A DNA stretch of 64,000 nt from Trifolium pratense (taxonomy: Eukaryota > Streptophyta > Magnoliopsida > Fabales > Fabaceae): assembly GCF_020283565.1 (NCBI RefSeq), contig NC_060065.1, positions 39,978,409 to 40,042,408 on the forward strand. The letters are read 5' to 3'. The position numbers and the translations under genes are program-made. The notes under the pieces were generated by a model that did no database searches, was not told the origin of the DNA, and was given only the letters and a program-made list of their open reading frames with translations. This document shows positions 1 through 9,639 of the stretch, piece after piece (position 1 is the first letter of the stretch; the number at the start of each line of letters is the position of its first letter).

Positions 1-1
1 A

Positions 2-343
2 GGATTGTGTAGAGAAGGAATGCTTGATGAGGCTCTCGAGATATTCGGGATTTTGGTAGAACATCACTATGTTCCTGATGTTGATAACTACAATACACTT
101 ATACTTGGATTTAGCAAATCTCAACAAGTAGACCTTTCAATAGAGATATTTCAGATGATGGTCAAGAAAAGATGCATGCCAAATGAGATAACCTATACCA
201 TTCTTGTTGAAGGGCTTTGTTTTGAAGAAGAAATGGATTTAGCAGCTAACCTGTTGAAAGAGTTGTATTCGAAAGGGGTTCTGAGTCAAAGTACTGTCGA
301 AAGACTTTCTATGTTATACGACCTCAAGGAGTTAACAGGGTAG
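2..343 (+). CDS. Pentatricopeptide repeat (PPR) protein, C-terminal end (partial)
   Basis: The reading frame enters from outside the window and ends at the TAG at 341-343, so only the last ~113 residues are visible. The sequence shows the end of one PPR motif (GLCREGMLDEA...), a full 35-residue motif beginning near PDVDNYNTLI and continuing through SIEIFQMM, and a third beginning near CMPNEITYTILVEGLC. The protein then stops without an E/DYW extension, which fits a P-class PPR. PPR proteins are helical-repeat RNA-binding proteins that usually act in mitochondria or plastids on RNA processing, stability or translation. The target and organelle cannot be read because the N-terminus is missing. 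The first ATG at 20 is internal to the frame and is not the start. Confidence 0.88.
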   Translation, partial: GLCREGMLDEALEIFGILVEHHYVPDVDNYNTLILGFSKSQQVDLSIEIFQMMVKKRCMPNEITYTILVEGLCFEEEMDLAANLLKELYSKGVLSQSTVERLSMLYDLKELTG

Positions 344-1200
344 AGAAATATACACAATCAAAGTAGGGATTTTACCTCTTTCAGATATGAAAGTAGTTTT
401 CTCAGCTTCCGTACTTGAACTTCTTATATATTGTTTATTTGTTAGTGAAACTAAGTTCTTGAATGCTGAAATTTTTGTTGAATTTATAATTTAGAGATGA
501 GTTATGAAAGTATGAAAGTTTCAATGCAGAGAATTTTATGCTGACCGTGCTTTTTCTTATGCTTTAAATTTAACACAGCCTTTGTTAATTGAGGATTCTT
601 AACATAATTTTGTCATTGGTTTATTTGCTTCTTGGAATAAAAATTTCTTATCTCATCTGCTATTAGCATATTATTACACTTTCCTGTTCAAATATATATC
701 ATTTAAGGCAATTACAATGCTCAAATCTGGCATGTTATTAACCCTTACTTTTATTTTCTCAGAAGTGCTTTGGAAATATCTTAAGCACTTAATACATAGC
801 TAATTTGATAAGTTAGACCTTAATGTGACTTAAAATGCTACTAAATTGTAAACAGAAGTACTACTTAGCAAGTTAGCTTTTTAAATCCCTTTTTTGGACT
901 TTCACAAAAGAGAGACATATTGAGTGATTATTATGCACAGCAGAAATCGGGCACAGGAGCAGGATCTTGACATCGAGTCACTGATTTTTGTGAATCCATA
1001 TATCTGCCAACATAGCTGTCCAATGGATCTGACTCATTTAGATTTTCTTAGCTACATGGTGATGATGGATCCCAATGTCTTGTGAAAAGTATAAAATTCA
1101 CATGTATCCTGCTACATGAAAGGCGATAGAGCAATAAGAGCAAGTCCTCCTTTTATTTGAAAAAAACTCAGTCTTATTGATGGTTTCTATGATGTTAGTC
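344..1200. other. Intergenic, PPR 3' UTR and AT-rich spacer
   Basis: This is AT-rich sequence after the PPR stop, and its beginning is presumably 3' UTR. I see no open frame, RNA gene or clear repeat. Confidence 0.5.
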
Positions 1201-1470
1201 ACTGTTGCATTAATTGAATTCACTCTTGCATCAAACAATGGACAAGATTTCTGTGATGTTAGTCTTGTTGATGGTTTTAACCTACCAGTTTCGGTAATGC
1301 CACAAGGTGGTTCTAGGGAGTGTAAAGCAACTAGTTGTCCTAAAGATGTGAAGTTGTGAACAATCAACAAAGTTTGTCCTCCAAATTTTTCAGTTCATGG
1401 CTTAGATGGAAGGGTCATTGCTCGCAAGAGTGCTTGTTTGGCTTTGAACAGGAAAGTAAGGGTTAACTAA
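1201..1470 (+). pseudogene. Thaumatin-like protein (PR-5) pseudogene fragment
   Basis: The translation carries an internal stretch of a thaumatin-like/osmotin protein: a block with EFTLASNNGQDF, then DVSLVDGFNLPVSVMPQGGS, then ECKATSCPKDV, and after an interruption NKVCPPNFSVHGLDGRVIA and KSACLALNR. In intact family members the DV and NKVCP blocks adjoin. Here they are separated in frame by five extra codons containing a TGA stop at 1357-1359. The frame ends at a TAA at 1468-1470 shortly after the ACLALNR block. The N-terminal third and the C-terminal cysteine-rich part are absent. The family is an apoplastic PR-5 group with antifungal or stress roles, but this copy cannot make it. An A19 run starts 15 bases after the stop, so retroposition is possible but unproven. 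Confidence 0.85.
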
Positions 1471-1485
1471 CCCATTGGTTTTAGT

Positions 1486-1504
1486 AAAAAAAAAAAAAAA
1501 AAAA
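1486..1504. repeat. Poly(A) tract, 19 A
   Basis: A run of 19 adenines lies just 3' of the thaumatin-like fragment. It could be the tail of a retroposed copy or a simple homopolymer. Confidence 0.7.
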
Positions 1505-1885
1505 TTAGCTTTTCTTATTTATGAAAAGCTAATAAAATTCAATTCAATCAGAATGCGTTTGTTTTAGATTTTATTAAAGAAAAAATATTTTATTATTTTA
1601 ATAGTGTTTGTTATAGATATTTTAGAAAATTTTGTTAAAAAAAACATTTTTAAGGGTTACCAAAGAATGTTTGGTCCAAGTGTCAATTATAAATAAATGT
1701 TTTGAAATTAGCCTCCTATTAAATTTTTCTCATGCCTTGATGAAAAAAAAACAAAAAACCACATGCTTATATCACCCCAACAACCTTGCATATCCTTAAG
1801 AGCTACATATATATAAGAAAAAAAAGCTTACACCATATCAGGATTAAGAGCGGGTATTGTTTGCATAGGGTTAGAGGAAATACTT

Positions 1886-2497
1886 ATGACTAACATTTTC
1901 TTTAGATTGAAAGTATTATCAAGAGATGGGGAACCCTAAGCCTGTTTCAAATCCCGCATCTACTAGAGTTAATTGTATCACAACAACGGGACAAGGTGCA
2001 AAACTGTCCCTCGACACGAAGAGGATGGCGTGGCAAAGTGTGAGCACATAATTCATTCTTTCATATATATTTCAAAATTCACATAAAAATGATCTCACAA
2101 ACCATATTCCGTGATTCATTGCTAAATCTACTTTGATTCTCTATCAACCAAGAATTTTGGAACATTACCAAAGTTAAAACTATTTAGAAGAGTTGACAAA
2201 GAATGGTTGGTCTAAATGTCAATTTCACCGATTTTGAAAGTATTTTTTTCATAAGATGAAAGAAAAATATTTGTGACTATCATTTTCTTTAGTTTGAAAG
2301 TATAAAAAAGAGACAAGGAACACCTACGCCTGTTGCAAATCCTACATCTACTAGAGTTGGTTGTATTATCACCAAAGTGGACAAGGTGCAAAAAATGCTC
2401 ATCAGGGCTTTACTTTTTCCATAGGAAGAGGGAGGCAAAGCTTGAGCACATAATTTCCTATATGTAACCAAAATCACATAAAAATGGTCTCACAACT
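1886..2497. repeat. Diverged direct duplication, two units about 387 bp apart
   Basis: A block starting near 1886 (ATGACTAACATTTTCTTTAG) recurs near 2273 (GTGACTATCATTTTCTTTAG). Further matching blocks follow in the same order, including CATCTACTAGAGTT, GGACAAGGTGCAAAA, GAGCACATAATT and a shared end with TCACATAAAAATG and TCTCACAA. Smaller matches upstream (near 1657 and 2193) suggest that the duplicated segment was larger. I recognise no coding content. Confidence 0.7.
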
Positions 2498-2935
2498 ACC
2501 AAGTTATACCCCTCATCCACATGACTTTCATCAATTTAATCACAAAAGTGAGAAAGAAAAGTCATGTTTTAAGCAAACACAGTGAAGGCATATCATATTA
2601 TATAGGATGTCATAAAACATGATTTGATATTTGATATGCCTAATGATCAAGGGTAAAGGGCAAACTGAAGCATAAATAGAAGGATAACATTTTCATGCAA
2701 GTCTTAAAATGCTTATATATAAGACATAAATATAAATATCAGTAAGTATACCAAACCAGTACATGCACTGATACTACAAAACACTCAAAAAAGATTGTCT
2801 TAGACCAACACAGCTAAACTATGTCTCGATAGAAACTTCCCCTCTCAATCAAACCTCGAGATCATTACACCAGAACTGGCTAAAATGTCATGAAGCCATC
2901 AAGCAAGATGGAAAGCTAGTCTCCTGCCCATGCAC

Positions 2936-4325
2936 CTACTTAGATCTCTGTCTCATCTTTCGGCGCTTCCTCTTCAACCTCCTCATGCGCTTCTTCTTCC
3001 ACTGATACATAACATCATTGAGTTAGACTAACATGAAAAACAAAAACTCAACACAACCACAATGGAAAAGAATATATAACATCATTTGCTAAACACGATA
3101 CTCTTGATGAAGCAATGTTCATAGTTTATGCACACAAACTTACTACACTAAGAATGACTATCAAGAAAGTTACATTTTTCTGCATTATCTTCTATGCCAC
3201 TACCCTTACTTAAAAGCCAAGCAATGCTAACTCAAACAAAAATAAATCATCATTCATATTCTATCCACAGCACTGCATAAATCAGGCTCTACAGGGTTGT
3301 GACAGCATGATGTCGTCAAAGTACATGACATAAGGTTCAACCAAATCATAGTATCATTCAAGGATGTTTCAACTTGATTACATTAAAACAAGTAAATATT
3401 ATATTATTCAGAGATGGACCTAATTTCATTCCTTAATAAATCCCAAAATTCCTTACTAGTTATTATCAGAGATGAACTTAGTAGTGTTTGTTATAGATCA
3501 CAAAATTCCTTAATAAATGACATGATCGGTTTGTTTTACATTTAAAAAAAAAAACAAAACAAAACAATTTTATAGTCATTTTAATAGTGTTTGTTATAGA
3601 TTTTTTTTAAAAATTATTAGTAAAAAAATCATTTTTAATCTCAAAATGAAAAGTTAATCCAAATAGCTTCTCCAGAATCTATTTTTTTAAAACTAAAGAA
3701 CCTTAGTAGCTTCACATTTAAAAAAAAAATATCATAGTAAACAAACAGAAAGAGGAGCTTAAAAATCTCTAAAAAAGAATCCTAGATATTTTCAAAACAA
3801 AATCATTTTTTTAAAGCTTAAACAAACACACCCTTAGTTTGATTCCTTAAGAAATCACAGAATTACACCACCATCTTGCTGGCAAACTTAACAAATCAAT
3901 TTTAAAATAATTTGCACTACATTTCTGACCAAGACCAATGCAACTCTGATTAAGAACAAGATCAATTTCCAAAACCAAAATCAACAGCATGAAATCATTA
4001 ATTACTAAAATTTTAATCCATTTTGGATTCTAAAAACCTAGGTTGTAAAAATAAAACATAAAACAAAGTATATTTAAGCGTACAAAAATCATCAAATTGG
4101 CACAAACAAAATTAGACAACAATCATGCTTGTACCATTTACAACAAACACACCAATTATTCAAATAATTTCACTGATGAAAATCTAACATTGAAAAAATA
4201 AAAATAAAAAACATTTCCAGTTCCAGATTAAACATTAAACCTAAACCATATCATAATTGTATCTAATCTGCAAGAACAATGAAACGAGAAGCAATCGAAG
4301 AAAGATGAATTACCTTGGCTCTCAT
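2936..4325 (-). CDS. RPL41: 60S ribosomal protein eL41, two exons
   Basis: On the minus strand, exon 1 (4325-4314) encodes ATG AGA GCC AAG and is followed by a GTAA donor at 4313. Exon 2 (3001-2936) follows an acceptor ending in CAG and encodes WKKKRMRRLKRKRRKMRQRSK minus its last residues, ending with a Lys codon and the TAG at 2938-2936. Joined, they give the complete 25-residue eL41, a tiny, almost entirely basic protein of the large cytosolic ribosomal subunit that bridges to the small subunit. All 25 codons are intact. The intron is 1312 bp, far longer than the 78-nt coding sequence, and holds a MITE-like repeat. Both splice sites are canonical GT-AG. The promoter has a TATA box and a telo-box-type element, as is usual for plant ribosomal protein genes. 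The gene is easily missed because each exon is so short. Confidence 0.95.
3524..3836. mobile_element. MITE-like repeat inside the eL41 intron
   Basis: The left end reads GGTTTGTTTTACATTTAAAA and the right end TTTTAAAGCTTAAACAAACA, forming imperfect inverted termini around AT-rich sequence. The internal phrase TTTTAATAGTGTTTGTTATAG also occurs near 1600, so this is a dispersed family. No target duplication was resolved. Confidence 0.5.
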
Positions 4326-4421
4326 GTTGGATGATTGATAAACGCTACGCTCTCAAGAAACAGTGGCAATTTTCCTCCGCAGCAGAGAACTGAATCTGAG
4401 AATACAAAATCCTCGTTTGGG

Positions 4422-4429
4422 TATTTATA
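4422..4429 (-). promoter_or_regulatory. TATA box of the eL41 gene
   Basis: Read on the minus strand the sequence is TATAAATA, about 97 nt upstream of the eL41 ATG. That spacing leaves a short 5' UTR. Confidence 0.7.
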
Positions 4430-4443
4430 GTGCTAAAACGCGG

Positions 4444-4451
4444 AACCCTAA
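4444..4451 (-). promoter_or_regulatory. Telo-box-like element upstream of eL41
   Basis: AACCCTAA lies just upstream of the TATA box. Telo-boxes of this form, often paired with TGGGC(C/T) elements, are typical of plant ribosomal protein and translation genes. A GGGGCC-containing stretch lies about 30 bp further upstream. Confidence 0.55.
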
Positions 4452-4649
4452 TAATCTCAATATATGGGTCGGGTTATGACCGGGGCCAATTGGTAATTAG
4501 CAACAATAAAAATATTAAATAAATTGTTTTTTATCCCTCGCCTACAAAATAAAAAAAAAGTAAATATATATATATACACACCGGAGGTCTTTTATTTTAT
4601 TTAGGTTTTTTTTATGGCATTTATTTTATTTAGTTGTAACATATTTATT

Positions 4650-4824
4650 GAGTAATCAGTCAATTTAGTCCTTAAACTATCACTCTCTCACCAACTCAGT
4701 CCCTAAACTATTAAAACTAATTAAAAGGTCCCTAAACTATTTTTCATCCATCAATTAGGTCCCTAAACTATTTTCCATCCATCAATTTAGTCCTCCGTTA
4801 TCTTTTCCGTTAACTGTTCTTTAA
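4650..4824 (+). repeat. Left terminal inverted repeat of the MULE
   Basis: The arm pairs with the reverse complement of about 6140-6349. It contains repeated CCCTAAACTAT phrases and ends near CCGTTAACTGTTCTTT. Confidence 0.85.
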
Positions 4825-5358
4825 AACCCTAAAATCCAAAAGCTACTTTTACGCTTATATCTCTCTTCTCGATCAACTCTCTCAAATCATCTCAATCTGA
4901 AAACCCTAGCGCCACCTATACGCTCCAATTCCGGTTGTCGTCGTTGTTTTAAGGTACGTTTTTCACTGTTTTTCGTTCTAACTTTTATAAATTTGTAAGG
5001 GTTTATTCTCACTTGTTAATTTTCAGGAATGAAATTTGTGTTTTTTAGTGCAACGAACCGTGTTGTTTTAGCTTGAACCAAATTTGTTTTAGCGTGAACC
5101 ATGTTGTTGTTGCTTCCTTTTTGGCTTATTCATGTTGCTGCTATTTTGAAGCTTTTGTATCTCTTATATTATTACCATCTATATTATTGTTTATGTTGCT
5201 TTGTGGTCCTAATTTGTTTAAGTATTATAGTGGTCCTAATTTGTTTCTTTTTTATGCAATTGCCTCTCTATAGTGGTCCTATTGTGGTCCCTATTTTGTC
5301 TCCTCAATGTTTTCTCAATTTGTGCTCCTTGTTAATACTATACATTATATTATATTAG

Positions 5359-5865
5359 ATGGCTGAAAGTGATGATGATACAAGTGATGGAGGAAGGTTC
5401 TCTTATCACTTAGAAGAACTTAGAGGGTCTATTAGTTCATCTGATGAAAAGAATGAATCAGTGAGAGTTATATATCCACAATTCAATGCTGAAGCTCAAT
5501 TTGGGGAAGTTAGGTTGGCTGTAGAGATGGAGTTTGCAACTTTGGCTGAATTTAAAAAAGCTGTGAAAGACTATACCATCCATATTGGAAGACAAATCAA
5601 ATGGATAAAGAATGACAAGGTAAGAGCAAGAGCAAAATGTGTGTTTGAGCATTGCAAATGGGAGATACTTTGTTCGTGTAGTAGTATAACAAATAGCTTT
5701 CAAATCAAGACTTTTGAAAATACAACTCACTCATGTCCAGGAACATTCACGAATAGTCAGGCTGATAGAAAGTGGGTTATTGAGAAGTTGGAATTGAATG
5801 GATGGTTGTTTTTTAAAGGGTTATTTTGGAGGACAATTATGGTTTATGGTTTAAATTATGGTTAA
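5359..5865 (+). CDS. MuDR-type transposase N-terminal fragment, 168 aa
   Basis: The frame starts at ATGGCTGAAAG and ends at a TAA at 5863-5865. After an acidic, Ser-rich first ~55 residues, residues ~58-135 match the MuDR/plant-transposase N-terminal DNA-binding domain. Visible features are VEMEFATLAEFKKAVKDYTI, GRQIKWIKNDKVRARAKC, then HCKWEILCS and a THSCPG Cys/His ending. Cys and His residues of the predicted zinc-binding portion are present. The catalytic DDE domain is absent; the frame ends about 30 residues after this domain with no homology. A probable 5' leader intron (donor near 4954 AAG/GTACG, acceptor ending TTAG just before 5359) would bring the ATG to the start of the second exon. 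The product could bind DNA but not transpose. Confidence 0.85.
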   Translation: MAESDDDTSDGGRFSYHLEELRGSISSSDEKNESVRVIYPQFNAEAQFGEVRLAVEMEFATLAEFKKAVKDYTIHIGRQIKWIKNDKVRARAKCVFEHCKWEILCSCSSITNSFQIKTFENTTHSCPGTFTNSQADRKWVIEKLELNGWLFFKGLFWRTIMVYGLNYG

Positions 5866-6139
5866 GTTTGATTTTTGGTTTTTGTTGATTTAGTAGTAAT
5901 GTTTCATTTGGTTTAGCACTAACGAATTTGTGTTGTTACTAGGTAGTGAACGAGACAAAGGATGATTTAGCAGTAATGAATTATGTTAAAAATGAATTTG
6001 ATTTAACAGTATGGTTTAGAGACTATTTGTTTTAGCAGTAATTTGATTTAGCAGTAATGATTTAGCAGTGTTGTTACTATTTTGTTGTTTTTTAAGATAG
6101 TTTAGGGACTAAATTGAAGTATTTTTTATAGTTTAGGGA

Positions 6140-6349
6140 CTACTAACAGTCACTTAACGGAAAAGTTAACCGAGGGACTAAATTGAAAGATGTGAATATA
6201 GTTTAGGGACCTTTTAGTTGGTTTTAATAGTTTAGGGACTAAATTGAAGGATGTGAATATAGTTTAGGGACCTTTTAGTTGGTTTTAATAGTTTAGGGAC
6301 TAAGTTGGTGAGAGAGTGATAGTTTAGGGATTAAATTGACTAATTACTC
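6140..6349 (-). repeat. Right terminal inverted repeat of the MULE, with internal duplication
   Basis: This is the reverse complement of the left arm. It contains a tandem duplication of about 62 bp: the block AATATAGTTTAGGGACC...TTTTAATAGTTTAGGGACTA occurs twice between about 6176 and 6300. This makes the right arm longer than the left. Confidence 0.85.
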
Positions 6350-6394
6350 CATATTCATTCTTCATTTTTATTTTTTTCATACAGGTTTTTTATA

Positions 6395-6413
6395 TTTATA
6401 ATATACACAAGTT
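6395..6413. repeat. Target-site duplication of the SINE, left copy
   Basis: TTTATAATATACACAAGTT, 19 bp, is repeated exactly at 6637-6655. Confidence 0.95.
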
Positions 6414-6636
6414 TTTTTTTTAAAAAAAAAACTTGGTATCCGACCTTAGGACCGACTAATCCAAGGGGACCAATCCCACCGCCCACTTGCGGGGGCCCCA
6501 TTTAAAGCCAGAGTTTTTTTTGCTCTGTATGGACTTAGCCCACCGAAATTGGCACCAGTGGGAATCGAACCTGAGACCTTGAGAGGAGCATACTCCAAGG
6601 GCCCAAGCCAACACCACTCGACCAACCCCAAGTGGG
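6414..6636 (-). mobile_element. tRNA-derived SINE (Au-like)
   Basis: Read on the minus strand the element begins near ACCCACTTGGGGTTGG. It has a pol III box A-like stretch (TGGTCGAGTGG) and a box B (GGTTCGATTCC), continues with a GGTGGGCTAAGTCC body, and ends near GGTCGGATACCAAG before a T-run and A-run tail at the left end. The flanking 19-bp duplications are identical, which indicates a fairly recent target-primed insertion. It landed about 65 bp outside the MULE. The assignment to the Au SINE family is from memory of its box A/box B arrangement; the SINE identity itself is firm. Confidence 0.92.
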
Positions 6637-6948
6637 TTTATAATATACACAAGTTAATTCATTATATTATTTATTTATAACATAATGAAAGTTTTGAAAC
6701 ATGAATACATGTGAAAAGTAGGGTTGAGCATCACTTGGTTTTGGTTGGTTTCAGTCAACTTGGCTCGAAAATCACCAAACCATTAAAAACTATAACATCA
6801 ACTCATGCGGTGCACGGGTCTAATTAGCTGTAAGATATGTAATTATAAATTACGATATGATAATTGAAATAATATAATATGAAAAAAATTTAGTAACATT
6901 AAACGATAGTTCAACAATAATTTTGGATAAATATTCATACAAAGAAAA

Positions 6949-8695
6949 TTATGTTTTATTACGGAAGACTTCCTTGTATACCACATTCGAAGTCTTAGTT
7001 GTATCTTCACCGTCATCATCGATGATCAATATTTTTAATCCTTTTCTAAAAGTAACTCTTGAAATTGCAACATAAAACTGACCATGTGAAAACACTGGCG
7101 ACATATGATATATCCCAACATGCTTTAAAGATTATCCCTGACTCTTATTAATAGTCATCTTAAAAGAAATCATTATAGGAAATTGTCTCCGTTAAAAGTT
7201 AAAATGAATTCTCACGTCAGATGGTGTCAGAGAAAATCTAGGTATGCAAACTTGATCACCAATGTTACTTCATGAAATAATTTTTCCTTCAAAAACATGT
7301 TTTTTCAATCTCGTAATAATAAGTCTTGTTCCATTGCATAATCCTAATTTTTTATTCAAATTCCTTAATAGCATAACTCGAACTCCAACTTTAAGTCTCA
7401 ACTTGTGATTTGAAAGTCCAGACGTAGAAATCGTGTTCAAAAATTCGGGAGTATGAACATCATCCACTATTTGACCGTCTACATTTTGTGTGAGTGGAAT
7501 ATCATAACTCAAATATGTTTTTTCTTCACCAGGAATGAAATCCAACATATAATCATTTATTGTGTCGACTATTAAATTTTTAGGAGCCAGTATAGCTCTA
7601 TTTTGGAAATACGTTATATCGTTCATGTTTTGTAAAAGTTGAGGATAGGTGCTTTCAACGATAGAGGCAAGAGGATCATCTGAATTTGGAATCAATAAAT
7701 CTGATGGAATGTCAAGTTCTGAATCATCGTCGTTTTCATCTCTAATTTCTCCATCGCCAAAACCCAAAACTCATTCAAAAAACAATCTTCTTTGTTCAAC
7801 GTCTACTCTCGAAGCACCACCGAGAAGCCTAATGTTTTTACTCAATGTTAAAACTTCACAAAAATTCCAAAGAACCGAAGAATTTAGCATGAACAACTTC
7901 TGGCCTTGTACCTTTGGGTATTACATGTAGAATTTTTCTAAAATCTCCGCCAAAAACAACAATTTTTCAACCGAAGGGAATGTGTTTATTTTTTTCATCA
8001 ACAGATTTGAGAATATCTTTTAAAGTTTGATCAACAGCTTCGAAATAGTGTTTGTGCATAATTGGTGCTTCATCCCATATAATGAGCTTTGCCTCTTGTA
8101 TTAATAGCACCAAAGGGCTTTTAGGAACTATGGTACATGTTGAAAACTCGTCAACATTTAGATGAATATAAAATCTTGAATGTGCTGTTCTACCGCCAGG
8201 TATAAGCAATGCAGCGTTCCCACTTGAGGCAACTGTTAAAACTATCTCATCTTTTGAGCGTAATGCGGCTGACATGGCCCTCAAGATAAATGTCTCCCCT
8301 ATACCGCCATAACCATAAAGAAAAAACATATCAGGTTTGTTTTCGTTTACTCTTGTCATGATTGTGTCATATACTTTACGTTGCTCTGAAGTCATAGTTG
8401 ACATCAATCTAACATGTTTCTCAGCTAATGATTGTCTGTTATAATTCAATTTGTTGTGTATTAAACTATTTTGTATATCATGAACTAATGATGTGGCTGC
8501 TCTAGGCATTGGAGGATAATATTTTAAACTCTTCCCACAACTACGTAACATCATCTCAATATCTGTCAGTGCATATTGTATCAATTGATCATCGGTTAAT
8601 ATTAAATCTGCAATGTTAAAATCAAAATAATGAATGTGATTAGTGACATGATTATGATTTTGTTTGGTTGTATTGCAAAAAAAATAACTTTCCAA
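6949..8695 (-). pseudogene. Helitron Pif1-family helicase, broken
   Basis: The minus-strand frames show the helicase motifs in order. They are: a Walker A equivalent GYGGIGET (8330-8285), in which the catalytic Lys has become Glu; the Walker B block LIIWDEAP; GGDFRKILHVIPKGTRPEV; a later VGVRVMLLRNLN...LCNGTRLI block; and the C-terminal TINKSQG, PVFSHGQFYVAISRV and NVVYKEVF blocks, ending at the TAA at 6951-6949. An in-frame TGA follows PFG near 7970, a stop follows SLEFL, another interrupts at about 7768, and further stops lie after 7270. Family role: the 5'-3' DNA helicase of the Rep/helicase protein in rolling-circle transposition. The Rep nuclease part is missing. The gene cannot be functional. 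Confidence 0.9.
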
Positions 8696-8900
8696 ATCAC
8701 ACGTGATAATAACTTTCCAAATATCACATGATAATTATTCTCTAAATTTATGATCCGGTAGAAAAAAAATCTTTGATCAGGAAAGACATAAAAATATTTC
8801 GTGATGAATAATATAGTCAACAATAATTTTGATATGATATACTTTTAAAATTGATGGTGCTTATCAATTATTGCACATAATTTTAATCACAATTGGTATA

Positions 8901-8965
8901 CTTGTCATAGTGGTTGAAAATATTGCCTTTCACTGAAGGGTTACAGGTTCGAATTCTTGTCAAGA
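8901..8965 (+). repeat. tRNA-like sequence in the Helitron 5' region
   Basis: A box A-like CATAGTGGTTGA and a box B-like AGGTTCGAATTC are about 40 bp apart, in antisense to the Helitron. Matching copies sit in the related elements at 35696-35758 and 36358-36412 (both minus). It does not fold as a complete tRNA by inspection. Confidence 0.55.
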
Positions 8966-9639
8966 CAAAATTGTATTATTTTTTAATAAAAACTGCAAGA
9001 TAAAATGGAGGGAAATCAGGGAAAACAAATTAGGGTTTAAGGTTTGCTTGTGTATACAAGCTTATAATATAAAAGATTGCAACCACTTAATCTTGACTCA
9101 GTTCTGATCGTCTATATCTTCGGTTTATTCGGGTATCAGGTCATATAAATGAACAACAAAGAGGGTAAGATGCAGTTGATTTGTTTTAAATTTGTAAATT
9201 CAAAAACAATAATAGATCAAGTTGATAAGAAGTATGAATTAAAATAGATCTAGAATATTAGAGTATCTTTCACATATCTTTTATCAAGTCTTTGGGACAC
9301 ACGTTGTGACAACTTGATAGTTATAAAACTCGCTTTCATCAAAACAAATCATTTTAACAGGGTTAACTAGATGTGACATATTTTTAATCCTCAAGTTAGT
9401 AGGACACAAGTTGTACAACTTGATTGTTCTCAAACTCATTTTCAAATCATCGCAATCAACTTTTCGTATTCATTACCTTTTAGTTAATCAAACTCACATT
9501 TTTTTCTCTCGCGATCATTGAAACACAAACCTTTTAAAAAAAAACCAACGTACAAGCATTTTCTACCCAAAAACTACGTAGCTTTGATTTCTCCATCACA
9601 CCGGGAGATACGTACGAGCAACAGACCACTCTTGTTTCA

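Larger units (their letters stand above)
4650..6349 (+). mobile_element. Mutator-like element (MULE), 1.70 kb
   Basis: The element is bounded by long inverted repeats beginning GAGTAATCAGTCAATTTAGTC at the left and, read inward on the minus strand, GAGTAATTAGTCAATTTAATC at the right. The outermost ~170 bp of both arms share the phrase CCCTAAACTATTAAAAC, a GGTCCCTAAACTAT block and a TTTTCCGTTAA block. A 10-bp target duplication with one mismatch flanks it: CATATTTATT at 4640-4649 and CATATTCATT at 6350-6359. Long TIRs and a 9-11 bp duplication are MULE features. The element keeps only the 5' part of a transposase gene (5359-5865), so it is probably non-autonomous. Confidence 0.9.
6790..9076 (-). 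mobile_element. Helitron, 2.29 kb, minus orientation
   Basis: Read on the minus strand the element starts TCTTTTATATTATAAG at 9076 and is preceded by A. It ends at 6790 after a hairpin-like GACCCGTGC/GCATGAGTT pair and TTATAG, and is followed by T, so the insertion is between A and T as expected. The terminal CTRR is degenerate (TATAG instead of CTAG). It carries a decayed Helitron helicase gene. About 520 bp of its 5' end is repeated in inverse orientation at 35580-36120, which independently confirms the 5' boundary. Confidence 0.8.
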
